Source: Limimaricola variabilis (GTDB lineage: Bacteria > Pseudomonadota > Alphaproteobacteria > Rhodobacterales > Rhodobacteraceae). From it: DNA of 64,000 bases. Position numbers and translations under genes: made by a program. Position 1 is the stretch's first letter, and each line of letters opens with the position of its first letter. Below, one piece after another: positions 9,125 through 21,218 of this stretch. The stretch covers positions 557,104 to 621,103 of the forward strand of contig NZ_JACIBX010000001.1 of assembly GCF_014195545.1 (NCBI RefSeq), written 5' to 3'. The notes beneath the pieces are model-generated. The model ran no database searches, was not told the DNA's origin, and saw only the letters and a list, made by a program, of their open reading frames with translations.

Positions 9125-10426
9125 ATGATCCCCCGCTATTCCCGCCCCGAGATGACCGCCATCTGGGAGCCCGCCACCAAGTTCCGCATCTGGTACGAGA
9201 TCGAGGCCCATGCCGGCGACGCGATGGCCGATCTGGGCGTGATCCCGCGCGAGAACGCCGACGCGGTGTGGAAGGCCAAGGATGTCGAGTTCGACGTCGC
9301 CCGCATCGACGAGATCGAGGCCGTCACCAAGCACGACGTGATCGCCTTCCTCACCCATCTGGCCGAGCATGTGGGTTCGGATCAGGCGCGCTTCGTGCAT
9401 CAGGGCATGACCTCGTCGGACGTGCTCGACACCACCTTCAACGTGCAGCTCACCCGCGCCGCCGACCTGCTGATCGCCGACATGGAGCGGGTTCTGGCCG
9501 CGCTCAAGGCGCGCGCGATCGAGCACAAGGACACGGTCCGCATTGGCCGCAGCCACGGCATCCATGCCGAGCCGACCACCATGGGCCTGACCTTCGCCCG
9601 TTTCTATGCCGAGATGGATCGCGGTCTCGCCCGGCTCCGGAACGCCCGCGACGAGATCGCCACCGGCGCCATCTCGGGCGCGGTCGGCACCTTCGCCAAC
9701 GTCGATCCGCGCGTCGAGGAGCATGTCTGCGCCAAGATGGGCCTCAAGCCCGAGCCGATCTCGACCCAGGTGATCCCGCGCGACCGTCACGCCATGTTCT
9801 TCGCCACGCTGGGCGTGATCGCCTCGTCGATGGAGAATATCGCCACCGAGATCCGTCACATGCAGCGCACCGAGGTGCTCGAGGCGGAGGAGTTCTTCTC
9901 TAAGGGCCAGAAGGGCTCCTCGGCGATGCCGCACAAGCGCAACCCGGTGCTGACCGAGAACCTGACCGGCCTCGCCCGGCTGGTGCGCATGTCGGTTGTG
10001 CCGGCGATGGAAAACGTCACGCTCTGGCACGAGCGCGACATCTCGCATTCCTCGGTCGAGCGGGCGATCGGCCCCGACACCACGGTGACGCTCGACTTCG
10101 CGCTCAACCGGCTCGCCGGCGTGATCGAGAAGCTGGTGATCTACCCCGAGACCATGCTCAACAACATGAACAAGTTCCGCGGTCTGGTGATGAGCCAGCG
10201 CGTGCTGCTGGCGCTGACCCAGGCCGGGGTGAGCCGCGAGGACGCCTACCGGCTCGTGCAGCGCAACGCGATGAAGGTCTGGGAGCAGGGCGCCGACTTC
10301 AAGACCGAGCTGCTCGCCGACACGGACGTGACCGCGGCGCTCAGCCCGGCCGAGATCGAGGAAAAGTTCGACCTCGGCTACCACACCAAGCATGTCGACA
10401 CGATCTTCGCCCGCGTGTTCGGCTGA
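9125..10426 (+). CDS. purB: Adenylosuccinate lyase
   Basis: A 433-residue member of the fumarase/aspartase superfamily. It cleaves SAICAR to AICAR and adenylosuccinate to AMP in purine synthesis. The superfamily signature GSSAMPHKRNP is present, together with the TSSDVLDT and GRSHG-containing catalytic regions. The start has ACGAGAGAG upstream. The gene stands alone and converges on the LuxR-type regulator. Confidence 0.97.
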   Translation: MIPRYSRPEMTAIWEPATKFRIWYEIEAHAGDAMADLGVIPRENADAVWKAKDVEFDVARIDEIEAVTKHDVIAFLTHLAEHVGSDQARFVHQGMTSSDVLDTTFNVQLTRAADLLIADMERVLAALKARAIEHKDTVRIGRSHGIHAEPTTMGLTFARFYAEMDRGLARLRNARDEIATGAISGAVGTFANVDPRVEEHVCAKMGLKPEPISTQVIPRDRHAMFFATLGVIASSMENIATEIRHMQRTEVLEAEEFFSKGQKGSSAMPHKRNPVLTENLTGLARLVRMSVVPAMENVTLWHERDISHSSVERAIGPDTTVTLDFALNRLAGVIEKLVIYPETMLNNMNKFRGLVMSQRVLLALTQAGVSREDAYRLVQRNAMKVWEQGADFKTELLADTDVTAALSPAEIEEKFDLGYHTKHVDTIFARVFG

Positions 10427-10459
10427 GGCATCGCGGCGGGCTGCGGCCCGCCGCCCCCC

Positions 10460-11059
10460 TCAGATCAGGCCGAATCCGGAGGCGAGCGTCGCCGCTTGGG
10501 TCGCGGTGTTGGCGCCGAGCTTGGTGCGGGCGTTCTTTAGCCGCTGCTTGATCGCCCCCTCGGTCACGCCGAGCGCATGGGCGATCTGCTTGAGACGGTA
10601 GCCGTCCTTGACCATGCGCAGCACCTCGATCTCGGCCTGCGTGAGGTTGCTCGGCGGCGCGGCACCGGCATGCAGCGTCACCAGGATCTCGTGCAAGAGG
10701 CCGAGTTCGCGGTCGCTGAATTCGCGATCGACCCGCGCGAACAGACCGATCGACCGTAGCCCCGTTCCCTCATCGGCATGCGCCGCCACCGCGCCGTAGC
10801 GCAGCCCGTGCTTCCAGGCCTCGGCGAAGACACCCTTCGGATCCTCGAGCGCGCTCCAGCGCGTCACGCCGCGGTTCGCATGCCCCCAGCGCATCGCCGG
10901 ATCGTCCGGGAGCATTCGCTCCACGGTATAAAGGTCGATCCAATTTTTCGGCAGATGATTGTATTCCTCGAGCGGGAATGCGAAGCCGATCCGCAGCGCG
11001 ATGTAATGACCGGCCGGCGAAAGGCGCTCCAGAAGGTCGGTGTCGATACGACCCGTCAT
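10460..11059 (-). CDS. LuxR family transcriptional regulator with autoinducer-binding domain
   Basis: 199 residues. The N-terminal part (about 10-125) is an autoinducer-binding domain that keeps the ligand-pocket pattern W40, Y44, D53-P54, W58. A GerE-type helix-turn-helix lies at about 137-193 (LTQAEIEVLRMVKDGYRLKQIAHALGVTEGAIKQRLK). Such proteins bind acyl-homoserine lactone or related signals and then DNA. No luxI synthase is in the window, so it is a solo or works with a distant synthase. It is divergent from a second signal-binding protein that lacks the HTH. Confidence 0.9.
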   Translation of the reverse strand: MTGRIDTDLLERLSPAGHYIALRIGFAFPLEEYNHLPKNWIDLYTVERMLPDDPAMRWGHANRGVTRWSALEDPKGVFAEAWKHGLRYGAVAAHADEGTGLRSIGLFARVDREFSDRELGLLHEILVTLHAGAAPPSNLTQAEIEVLRMVKDGYRLKQIAHALGVTEGAIKQRLKNARTKLGANTATQAATLASGFGLI

Positions 11060-11189
11060 CCGCCGAAGCCGGCGCGTTCCGGGGCGGGACGAATGCGTTC
11101 GACTGTCGCGCCGGTAACGATTTCACGCCTCCCTTGGGACATAGGTCCACGGGGGCACGGCATTGCGAACACGAAGGTAGACGACACAA

Positions 11190-11681
11190 ATGACCTTGCC
11201 CAATACGGTCATTATCAGTCAGGCGCTCTCGCATCTCAAGCATATTGCACCGACGGGATACGCGGTTGGCCTGCATATCCGCTTCACGACGCCACGTATA
11301 ATGTTCGTGACCTATCCGGAGGTATGGCTGACCCTCTACGGGCGCGAAGGCCTTCTGATGAAGGACCCGACCGTGCGTTGGGGCATGTCACGGCCCGGCG
11401 TGCTCGATTGGAGCCAGATCGACGAGGCCATGGATCCGGACGGGGTCATGTCGCGGGCGGCGGATCACGGCCTCAGATACGGCTTCAGCTGCGCCCGGCA
11501 GGACCCGGAGCCGAGCCTCGCCGGGTTCGCCCGGTCCGACCGGCCCTTCACGGAGAGCGAGATCTCGGAGGCGGTCGAGCTGTTCGAGCGGTTGCACGAG
11601 TTGACCCGCGAGGAGTCGGCGTTCGACTCGGCAGAGCTGGCGGAGCTGCAGGCGCATGCAGAGGCGCTTCCGACGCGCTAG
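11190..11681 (+). CDS. Autoinducer-binding-domain protein lacking the LuxR HTH
   Basis: 163 residues that align with the N-terminal two thirds of a LuxR-type regulator. It has the pocket residues W46, Y50, D59-P60 and W64. After residue about 140 it ends in a short acidic helical tail (ESAFDSAELAELQAHAEAL) with no DNA-binding domain. The stop is clean and the gene ends before the FliG-like gene, so this is not an obvious frameshift. Truncated LuxR relatives such as TrlR of Agrobacterium block their full-length partner by heterodimer formation, and a decoy or antagonist role for the divergent regulator is a reasonable inference. The start has no strong ribosome site. Confidence 0.8.
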   Translation: MTLPNTVIISQALSHLKHIAPTGYAVGLHIRFTTPRIMFVTYPEVWLTLYGREGLLMKDPTVRWGMSRPGVLDWSQIDEAMDPDGVMSRAADHGLRYGFSCARQDPEPSLAGFARSDRPFTESEISEAVELFERLHELTREESAFDSAELAELQAHAEALPTR

Positions 11682-11745
11682 GCACCGGTTGTTTACCCTG
11701 AATGTCTAACCTGCGCCGGACGAGACCCGAGCAGGAGGCCGCCCC

Positions 11746-12807
11746 TTGTCCGTACCGCAACCGATCGATGCCGCCGACGCCCGTCCGGTCGACCCCGCCC
11801 TCAGCCGCCGCCGCAAGGCCGCGATGGTGGTGCAGCTGATGATCTCCGAGGGGCGCAGCCTCGATCTCGCGGCGCTGCCGGAAGAGGTGCAGGTCAGCCT
11901 GACGCGCGAGCTCGGCGCGCTGCGGCTGGTCGACCGGGCGACGCTCAGGGCCGTCGCGACCGAGTTCGCCGACGGCATCGAGGGGCTGGGCCTTGCCGTG
12001 CCGGGCGGCATGGACGGGGCGCTCGCGGCGCTCGACGGGCGGATCAGCCCGGCCACCGCGGCCCGGCTGCGGGCCGAGGCCGGCCCGCCCCGCGGCGACG
12101 ACAGCTGGGCGCGGCTCACCGCGCTGCCCTGCCCAGAGCTGGTGCCGCTGATGACCGGGGAATGCGCCGAGATCGCCGCCGTGGCCCTGTCCAAGCTGCC
12201 GGTGGCCAAGGCGGCCGAACTGCTCGGCTTGCTGCCGGGAGAGCGCGCCCGCCGGATCACCCATGCGATGTCGCAGACCTCGACCATCGGCCCCGACGCG
12301 GTCGAACGGATCGGCGCCGCGCTCGCCGCCGAGCACTGCCGCCCGGTGAACCACGCCTTCGAGCATCCGGCCCCCAACCGGCTAGGCGAAATCCTGAACT
12401 CCAGCGGCAGCGTCACCCGCGACGCCGTGCTCGACGGGTTGGAGGCCGACGATCCCGATTTCGCGCAGCATGTCCGCAAGGCGATCTTCACCTTCCCCGA
12501 CATCCCCGCCCGGCTCGCCGCCAGCGACGCACCCGCCGTGCTGCGCCGGATCGATCAGCCGATGCTCATCACCGCGCTGGCAGCGGCGCAGGCGCTCGGC
12601 GAAGGCTTCGCGGCGGCGGCGGCGCATCTGCTCGACAACATTTCCCAGCGGATGGCGCAGGGGCTGCGCGACGAGATCGCGGAGCGCGGCACGGTCCGCA
12701 AAGTCGAGGGCGAAACCGCGATGAGCGAGGTTGTGGCCGCGATCCGTGCCGCCGCCGACGAGGGCGACATCACTCTCGTTGTGGCCGAGGACGACGGCGA
12801 GGAATAG
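11746..12807 (+). CDS. FliG family protein (flagellar motor switch-like)
   Basis: 353 residues starting at a TTG with a near-perfect AGGAGG 7 bp upstream. The whole length resembles FliG. There is an N-terminal helical domain (RRRKAAMVVQLMIS), a middle part (NRLGEILNSSGSVTRDAVLDGLE), and a FliG_C-like part (DPDFAQHVRKAIFTFPDI, then ISQRMAQGLRDEI and AAIRAAADEGDI). FliG forms the rotor ring that contacts the stator. No other flagellar gene is visible in the window, so it may be the motor FliG encoded apart from the cluster, or a paralog with another role. It follows the LuxR-like gene on the same strand. Confidence 0.75.
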   Translation: MSVPQPIDAADARPVDPALSRRRKAAMVVQLMISEGRSLDLAALPEEVQVSLTRELGALRLVDRATLRAVATEFADGIEGLGLAVPGGMDGALAALDGRISPATAARLRAEAGPPRGDDSWARLTALPCPELVPLMTGECAEIAAVALSKLPVAKAAELLGLLPGERARRITHAMSQTSTIGPDAVERIGAALAAEHCRPVNHAFEHPAPNRLGEILNSSGSVTRDAVLDGLEADDPDFAQHVRKAIFTFPDIPARLAASDAPAVLRRIDQPMLITALAAAQALGEGFAAAAAHLLDNISQRMAQGLRDEIAERGTVRKVEGETAMSEVVAAIRAAADEGDITLVVAEDDGEE

Positions 12808-12878
12808 CGCGCCCCGCTTGGCAACGCGCCCTCGCCGCCCTATCCCCGGCACATCCGGACGCAGACGGCGGTGAGGCG

Positions 12879-13781
12879 ATGACACAGAACGGAACGCGAC
12901 GGCCCTCGGGGCGCGGACCGGGAGACAGGATCGTCGATCTGGCCCTGCGCGGTGCGATCAACACGGCGCTGGCGCTGCCCTATGAGCGACGCGTGGCGGC
13001 GATGGGCGCGCTCACGGCGCGGGCGATAGGCCCCCTCGCCGGCTACCGGCGCCGGGCGCGCGCCAATCTGGCGCTGATCCGGCCCGACCTGCCCGCGGCC
13101 GAGCGGGAGCGGATCGCGACCGCCGTGTGCGACAATCTCGGCCGGACCCTGATCGAGAACTATTCCGGCGCGGATTTCGCCGCGCGGCTGCCGCCCCAAC
13201 CGCAGCAGGGGGACGGGCTCGACGCCTTGGCCGCCGCGCGGGCGGAAGGGCGGCCGGTGATCTTCGTCACCGGGCATTTCGGCAATCACGAGGCGCCGCG
13301 GCGAGTGCTGACCCGCATGGGCTACGAGATCGGCGGCTTCTATCGCGAGATGTCGAACCGCTTCGTCAACGACCACTACGCCGCCACCATGCAGGGCGTG
13401 TCGGGGCCGGTCTTTCCCAAGGGGCGGCGCGGCCTCACCGGCTTCCTGCGCCATCTCAAGGCGGGCGGCATGGCGACCATCCTGTTCGACCTGCACGACC
13501 GCAATGGTGCCGAGATCCCGTTTCTCGGTCGCCCGGCGCGCACCGCGCTCACCGCGGCCGAGCTGGCGCTGCGATTCGACGCGCTGCTGGTGCCCTATTT
13601 CGGCATTCGTCGGCCGGACGGGCTGAGCTTCGAGATCGCGGTCGAGGCGCCGATTCCCGCCGCCGCGCCGCTCGACATGATGCGCGAGGCCACGCGCCGT
13701 CTCGAGGCGCGCATCACGCGCGACCCGGGGCAATGGTTCTGGGTGCACAATCGCTGGAAAGAGCCGCGCAAGCGGCGCTAG
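12879..13781 (+). CDS. Lipid A biosynthesis-type lauroyl/lysophospholipid acyltransferase
   Basis: 300 residues of the LpxL/HtrB family, which adds secondary acyl chains to lipid A at the inner membrane. The family H-x4-[DE] catalytic motif is seen as GHFGNHE, followed by a GFYREMSNRFVND substrate region, ILFDLHDRNG and a C-terminal WFWVHNRWK. The start at 12879 lies 71 bp after the FliG-like gene. Some rhodobacterial members act on ornithine lipids or other lysolipids, so the acceptor is not certain. Confidence 0.88.
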   Translation: MTQNGTRRPSGRGPGDRIVDLALRGAINTALALPYERRVAAMGALTARAIGPLAGYRRRARANLALIRPDLPAAERERIATAVCDNLGRTLIENYSGADFAARLPPQPQQGDGLDALAAARAEGRPVIFVTGHFGNHEAPRRVLTRMGYEIGGFYREMSNRFVNDHYAATMQGVSGPVFPKGRRGLTGFLRHLKAGGMATILFDLHDRNGAEIPFLGRPARTALTAAELALRFDALLVPYFGIRRPDGLSFEIAVEAPIPAAAPLDMMREATRRLEARITRDPGQWFWVHNRWKEPRKRR

Positions 13782-13790
13782 GCGTGCGGC

Positions 13791-14486
<696 letters not shown>

Positions 14487-14704
14487 TCCGTCGCTCTCCG
14501 CCGTTCCGTCCTACCGGTCTAAGCCGTCAACGGCTGCAATGCCAATCAAGCCGCCGCGAGAGCCTCGTGCGCGGCCGGACGGCATCGGCGATACTTGCCA
14601 TTTGTGTGCCGTTGTATACATAGGCGGCGACGGCCTTGATCGCCTGCTGCCCTTGCGGCAGAACCGGGGCCAGACCCACAGCTCGCAGCCAGAAGGGACA
14701 CTTC

Positions 14705-17485
<2,781 letters not shown>

Positions 17486-17510
17486 TCTCCGCATCCGACG
17501 TCTGAAAAAG

Positions 17511-17542
17511 AACCGCCCCGGCCGATGGCCGGGGCGGTTTTT
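17511..17542 (+). terminator. Rho-independent terminator after acnA
   Basis: A 13-bp perfect stem (17511-17523 with 17527-17539) with a 3-base loop, followed by TTTTTCG. Confidence 0.92.
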
Positions 17543-17586
17543 CGTTGCAGGCACCCGAACGGAAGGAGAGGTGCATTCTCGTTCCG

Positions 17587-18435
17587 TCACTCCATCCCGG
17601 CGCCGTCGGGCAACGCAGGCAGCTGCCGCAGATAGGCGATGATCGCCGAGACATCCTCCTCGGTCATCTTCGCGTAGCTGCCAAAGGGCATCGGCGGCGA
17701 CATCGCCTCGCCATCGGGCCGGACCCCTTGGGTGATCATCGCTCTGAGCTCGTCGTCGCTGTATTCCGCGATCCCGTCCTCGCCGGAGGTGATGTTGGGC
17801 GCGATCACCGTCCCCCAAGGCCCGTGGAACTCGAAGCCGCCCGCCCCGGTATGGCTGTCGGTCATCGGCCCCTGCGGTCCCATCGGGCTGTGGCACTCGA
17901 TGCAATGCGCGACGGGTCCGGCGAGATAGGCGCCGTATTCGGCGGTCGGCCCGCGCTCGGGCGCGCTGACATTCTCCACCGGCGGCCCATAGCTCGGCGG
18001 CAGCGAGATGTCGTAACGGCTCTCGCCCGGATCGTTCTCGACCGGAGGAACTTGACGCAGATAGAGCACCATGCTCATCACGTCGTCATCCGACAGGCCG
18101 CGATAGAGGGTGATCGGCATCGGCGGGCCGATGATCGAGCCGTCCGGCCGGACGCCCTCGCGGATCGCGCGCGCCAGCTCCTCGTCCGACCACTCCGCCA
18201 CCCGGCTCGCTGGGGTGATGTTGGGCGCGATGGCGGTGAAGTCGGGCGTCTCCTCGACCAGACGGCCGGACAGGTGCATGTCGGGCACGGGCCCTTCCGG
18301 ACCCATCGGGCTGTGACAATTGCCACAGGCGGCGGGCCCTTCCACCAGATAGGTGCCCCGTTCGAGCGACGGCTCGGCGGTTGCACCGACCGCGATCAGG
18401 GCCAGTGCGGAACTCAATAACGGTGTGTACTTCAT
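17587..18435 (-). CDS. Exported diheme cytochrome c
   Basis: 282 residues with a Sec signal peptide (about 1-21). Two homologous cytochrome c domains follow, each with a CxxCH heme site (CGNCHSPMGPEG and CIECHSPMGPQG) and a distal Met region (IGPPMPI, MSPPMPF). The duplicated architecture resembles diheme subunits of alcohol or aldehyde dehydrogenase electron-transfer systems and thiosulfate or other periplasmic oxidases; the partner enzyme is not in the window. The start at 18435 has GGGGAGG 6 bp upstream. It lies 48 bp downstream of ccmG on the same strand, in line with the maturation genes it depends on. Confidence 0.9.
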   Translation of the reverse strand: MKYTPLLSSALALIAVGATAEPSLERGTYLVEGPAACGNCHSPMGPEGPVPDMHLSGRLVEETPDFTAIAPNITPASRVAEWSDEELARAIREGVRPDGSIIGPPMPITLYRGLSDDDVMSMVLYLRQVPPVENDPGESRYDISLPPSYGPPVENVSAPERGPTAEYGAYLAGPVAHCIECHSPMGPQGPMTDSHTGAGGFEFHGPWGTVIAPNITSGEDGIAEYSDDELRAMITQGVRPDGEAMSPPMPFGSYAKMTEEDVSAIIAYLRQLPALPDGAGME

Positions 18436-18482
18436 GAAAACCTCCCCATGAATGCGGGGAGAATTACCATGAGCGTCCAAGC

Positions 18483-19019
18483 TTACCTAGAGGCAGCTTC
18501 GTCCAGTGCGGGCTGCAACCTTTGGGTAATGGCGCGCTGAGTCACCGGCCCGGCCATGCGCGCCACGATCCGGCCTTCGCCGTCGACGACGAAGGTCTCC
18601 GGCACGCCATAGACGCCCCAATCCCGGGCCGCCGGCCCGTCATCGGTGCCAACCGCGGTATAGAAATCGCCCAGCTCCGCGAGGAAGTCCGTCGCGTTCT
18701 CCGCGTCGTCCTTGTAGTTGATGCCGTAGATCGGCAGCCCCTCATCGGCGAGCGCGGCGAGGTTGGGATGCTCGACCCGGCAGGGCGCGCACCAGCTGGC
18801 CCAGAAGTTCACAAGCTTGACCTCGCCATCCGCGAGGTTCGCGGGATCGAAGGCCGGCTTGCCCGGAAGCGTCCCGAGCGCGGTGGTCGGCGCCTCCTGC
18901 CCGATCAGCGCCGAGGGCAGCTCTTCAGGGTTGTCGCGCAGCATGCCCGCGGCAAAGAGCCCCGCCAGCGCGGCGAAGATCGCCGGGGGCAGGATCATCA
19001 GTGGCGAAATCCTAGCCAT
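18483..19019 (-). CDS. ccmG: Thiol:disulfide interchange protein CcmG/DsbE
   Basis: 178 residues with one N-terminal membrane anchor (PPAIFAALAGLFAAGML) and a periplasmic thioredoxin fold carrying WCAPC in FWASWCAPCRVEHPNL and a cis-Pro region (YGVPETFVVDG). It keeps apocytochrome c cysteines, or the CcmH thiols, reduced for heme ligation. It overlaps the end of ccmD by 8 bp and is the last gene of the ccmABCDG run. Confidence 0.95.
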   Translation of the reverse strand: MARISPLMILPPAIFAALAGLFAAGMLRDNPEELPSALIGQEAPTTALGTLPGKPAFDPANLADGEVKLVNFWASWCAPCRVEHPNLAALADEGLPIYGINYKDDAENATDFLAELGDFYTAVGTDDGPAARDWGVYGVPETFVVDGEGRIVARMAGPVTQRAITQRLQPALDEAASR

Positions 19020-19158
19020 GGTCGCGTTCGGTCCTCTCGAGTTCGGCCCGCACCCGGCGGTCCCGCCTGACGCTCCACCAGACGAGCCCGGCCAGCGCCG
19101 CGAGGCTGATCCCCCAGGCCGAGATCACCTCGGCAGCGTATTTGCCCAGATCCATCAT
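19012..19158 (-). CDS. ccmD: Heme exporter protein CcmD
   Basis: A 48-residue protein: one transmembrane helix (about 10-28, VISAWGISLAALAGLVWW) followed by a basic and charged cytoplasmic tail. Size, topology and place between ccmC and ccmG identify it. CcmD helps release holo-CcmE from the CcmABC complex. The start ATG overlaps the ccmC stop (ATGA) and the end overlaps ccmG by 8 bp, so it is translationally coupled on both sides. Confidence 0.93.
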   Translation of the reverse strand: MMDLGKYAAEVISAWGISLAALAGLVWWSVRRDRRVRAELERTERDHG

Positions 19159-19898
19159 GCCCGCACCGCCCCGGTCCGGCGGGCCCGGTTGCGCAGCGCC
19201 TCGATCCGGCGGGCGCGGATCTCGGTGCCGGTGCGCAGCAGCACCAGCGCCAGGAACAGCAGCACGAAGCCCGCCATGCAGACCAGCAGCGGTATCCAGA
19301 ACACGTCGGCCACGTTCTCCTGCTTGTCGAGGGAAAGCGAGGCGCCCTGGTGCAGGCCCTGGTTCCAGAAGTTCACCGCATAGCGCGACAGGATCGCGAA
19401 GACCGAGCCGACGAGGCAGAGCACCGAGGTCAGGTCGGCGGCGCCGTCCGGATCGGGGATCGCGGCCCAGAGCGCGATGTAGCCGAGATAGAACAGGAAC
19501 AGGATGAGAAAGGAGGTCAGCCGCGGGTCCCAGGCCCACCAGGTGCCCCACATCGGCTGGCCCCAGATCGCCCCGGTGATCAGCGCGATCAGCGTCATCA
19601 CCATGCCCACCGGCGCCGCGGCCCGCGCGGCCAGCGCCGAGACGTGATGACGGCGGATCAGCCAGATCAGCGAGGCCACCAGCATCATCAGCCAGGCGTT
19701 GATCGCCATCAGCGCCGAGGGGACATGCAGGTAGATGATCTTCACCGACGAGCCGAAGCGCTCCGCCTCGGGCGTGAAGAAGAAGCCCCAGACGAGCCCC
19801 ACGGCCAGCACGAGGGCCGAGAGCCACATGAGCCATGGCACCCAAGGGGCGGTGGTATCGAGGAACTTCCTCGGATTGGCGTAGGACCAGATCGACAT
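19155..19898 (-). CDS. ccmC: Heme exporter / heme-handling protein CcmC
   Basis: 247 residues with six predicted membrane helices and the periplasmic tryptophan-rich WWD heme site (WGTWWAWDPRLTS), the hallmark of CcmC. It passes heme to the chaperone CcmE. ATG 19898 has AGGATAGGAAAA upstream. It overlaps ccmD by 4 bp and lies 46 bp after ccmB. Confidence 0.97.
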   Translation of the reverse strand: MSIWSYANPRKFLDTTAPWVPWLMWLSALVLAVGLVWGFFFTPEAERFGSSVKIIYLHVPSALMAINAWLMMLVASLIWLIRRHHVSALAARAAAPVGMVMTLIALITGAIWGQPMWGTWWAWDPRLTSFLILFLFYLGYIALWAAIPDPDGAADLTSVLCLVGSVFAILSRYAVNFWNQGLHQGASLSLDKQENVADVFWIPLLVCMAGFVLLFLALVLLRTGTEIRARRIEALRNRARRTGAVRA

Positions 19899-19944
19899 GG
19901 CTTTTCCTATCCTTCCCCGGCCCACGGCTCAATGCTCATGCGTC

Positions 19945-20601
19945 TCAACGCAGCGTGACCCTGAGCGCCGCGGCCGTGGCGAAGGGCAGCAGCGCCACGC
20001 AGCCCAGCCCGATGCCCGCGAGCAGCAGCAGCGGCGTCGTGGCAGGCAGCCCCTCGGCTCCGCGCCGCGCGGCCTCCGCCCCGAAGATCAGCACCGGCAC
20101 GTAGAGCGGTAGCACGATCAAGGACAAAAGCAGCCCGCCGCGCCGCAGGCCCACCGTGAGCGCGGCGCCGAAGGTGCCGATGAGCGACAGCGCCGGGGTC
20201 CCGATCGCCAGCGACAACAGCAGCCACGGCATGGCCTGTCCCGGCAGGTGCAGCAGCACGCCCAGCACCGGCGCCGCAACGACCAGCGGCAGTCCGGTGG
20301 TGATCCAATGCGCCAGCGCCTTGGCCAGGGCCAGCATCTCCATTGGTAGCGGCGCGGTCGCCAGAAGCGGCAGCGAGCCGTCCTCGTGATCGAGTGCGAA
20401 GATCCGGTCCAGCGACAGCAGCGCAGCCAACAGTGCCGCGACCCACAGGATCCCGGGCGCGATCCGGGCGAGAATCGCGGCCTCCGGCCCGACCCCGAAG
20501 GGCACCAGCACGACCACGATCAGGAAGAAGGCGAGGCCGAGGCCGAAACCACCGCCGGCGCGCACCGCAAGCCGCAGATCCCGCCCCAGAAGAGCCTTCA
20601 C
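19945..20601 (-). CDS. ccmB: Heme exporter protein CcmB
   Basis: 218 residues, six hydrophobic segments, the permease partner of CcmA in the ATP-driven release of holo-CcmE. Translation starts with a GTG that overlaps the ccmA stop codon (GTGA). The conserved cytoplasmic start LLGRDLRLAVRAGGGF and the LDHEDGSLPLL segment are typical of CcmB. Confidence 0.95.
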   Translation of the reverse strand: MKALLGRDLRLAVRAGGGFGLGLAFFLIVVVLVPFGVGPEAAILARIAPGILWVAALLAALLSLDRIFALDHEDGSLPLLATAPLPMEMLALAKALAHWITTGLPLVVAAPVLGVLLHLPGQAMPWLLLSLAIGTPALSLIGTFGAALTVGLRRGGLLLSLIVLPLYVPVLIFGAEAARRGAEGLPATTPLLLLAGIGLGCVALLPFATAAALRVTLR

Positions 20602-21218
20602 AGGAAGGCCTCGTCCGAGCCGCCTTGCGCCTCGGGTGCGGCGCGGTGGGGCTCCAGCTCCAGCTCCGGCAGATCGAGGCCGAGGTCGATATGGGTGGCG
20701 ATCACGGCAATGCCGCCGCGCCCGAGGTGATGCTCGCGCAGGAAGGTCGCGAAGCGCTTGACCGAGAAGGCGTCGAGCGAAACGGTCGGCTCGTCCAGAA
20801 GCAGAACCTCCCGGCCGATCACGGCGAGCCGGGCGAGGCCCAGCCTGCGTCCCTGCCCGGCCGACAGCGTGCCGGCGGGGCGGTCGCGCAGATCGGCGAG
20901 ATCGAACAGCTCGAACACGTCCTCGGGAAGATCGGTCCGGTAGAGGTCGGCCCAGAAGCGTAGGGTTTCGGCGACGGTCAGCGCAGGCTTGATACCGTCG
21001 GCATGGCTCGCATAGCCGGCCCGTTCGCCCGCCCCCTCGATACGGCCCGAGAGCGCCGGCTGCAGCCCGGCGATGGTGCGCAGCAGGGTCGTCTTGCCCA
21101 GCCCGTTGGCGCCGCGCAGCACCAGCCCCTGCCCGGGCGAGAGCCGGAACGACACGCCGGTGAGCACCGGCCTGCCACCGCGCTCGACCGCGAGATCGGT
21201 GACGACGAGGTCGCTCAG
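20598..21218 (-). CDS. ccmA: Cytochrome c biogenesis ATP-binding export protein CcmA
   Basis: A 206-residue ABC ATPase with Walker A GANGLGKTTL, signature LSAGQGRRLGLARL and Walker B EVLLLDEPTVSLD. It powers the CcmABCD complex. No ATG, GTG or TTG exists at the right place. The only start that keeps the first beta strand is a CTG at 21216-21218, which overlaps the stop of the upstream gene as CTGA, so translational coupling is likely. A downstream GTG would remove the first strand. The frame also stays open upstream, but only as a shadow of the Mth938 gene. Confidence 0.93.
   Translation of the reverse strand: MSDLVVTDLAVERGGRPVLTGVSFRLSPGQGLVLRGANGLGKTTLLRTIAGLQPALSGRIEGAGERAGYASHADGIKPALTVAETLRFWADLYRTDLPEDVFELFDLADLRDRPAGTLSAGQGRRLGLARLAVIGREVLLLDEPTVSLDAFSVKRFATFLREHHLGRGGIAVIATHIDLGLDLPELELEPHRAAPEAQGGSDEAFL

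Noticed and set aside
14592..14620. acnA promoter with TATACA -10 box
   Set aside because: The -10 box is good, but the only -35 candidates are either a poor match (TACTTG) or too close (TTGCCA at 14 bp), so it is mentioned only in the acnA entry.
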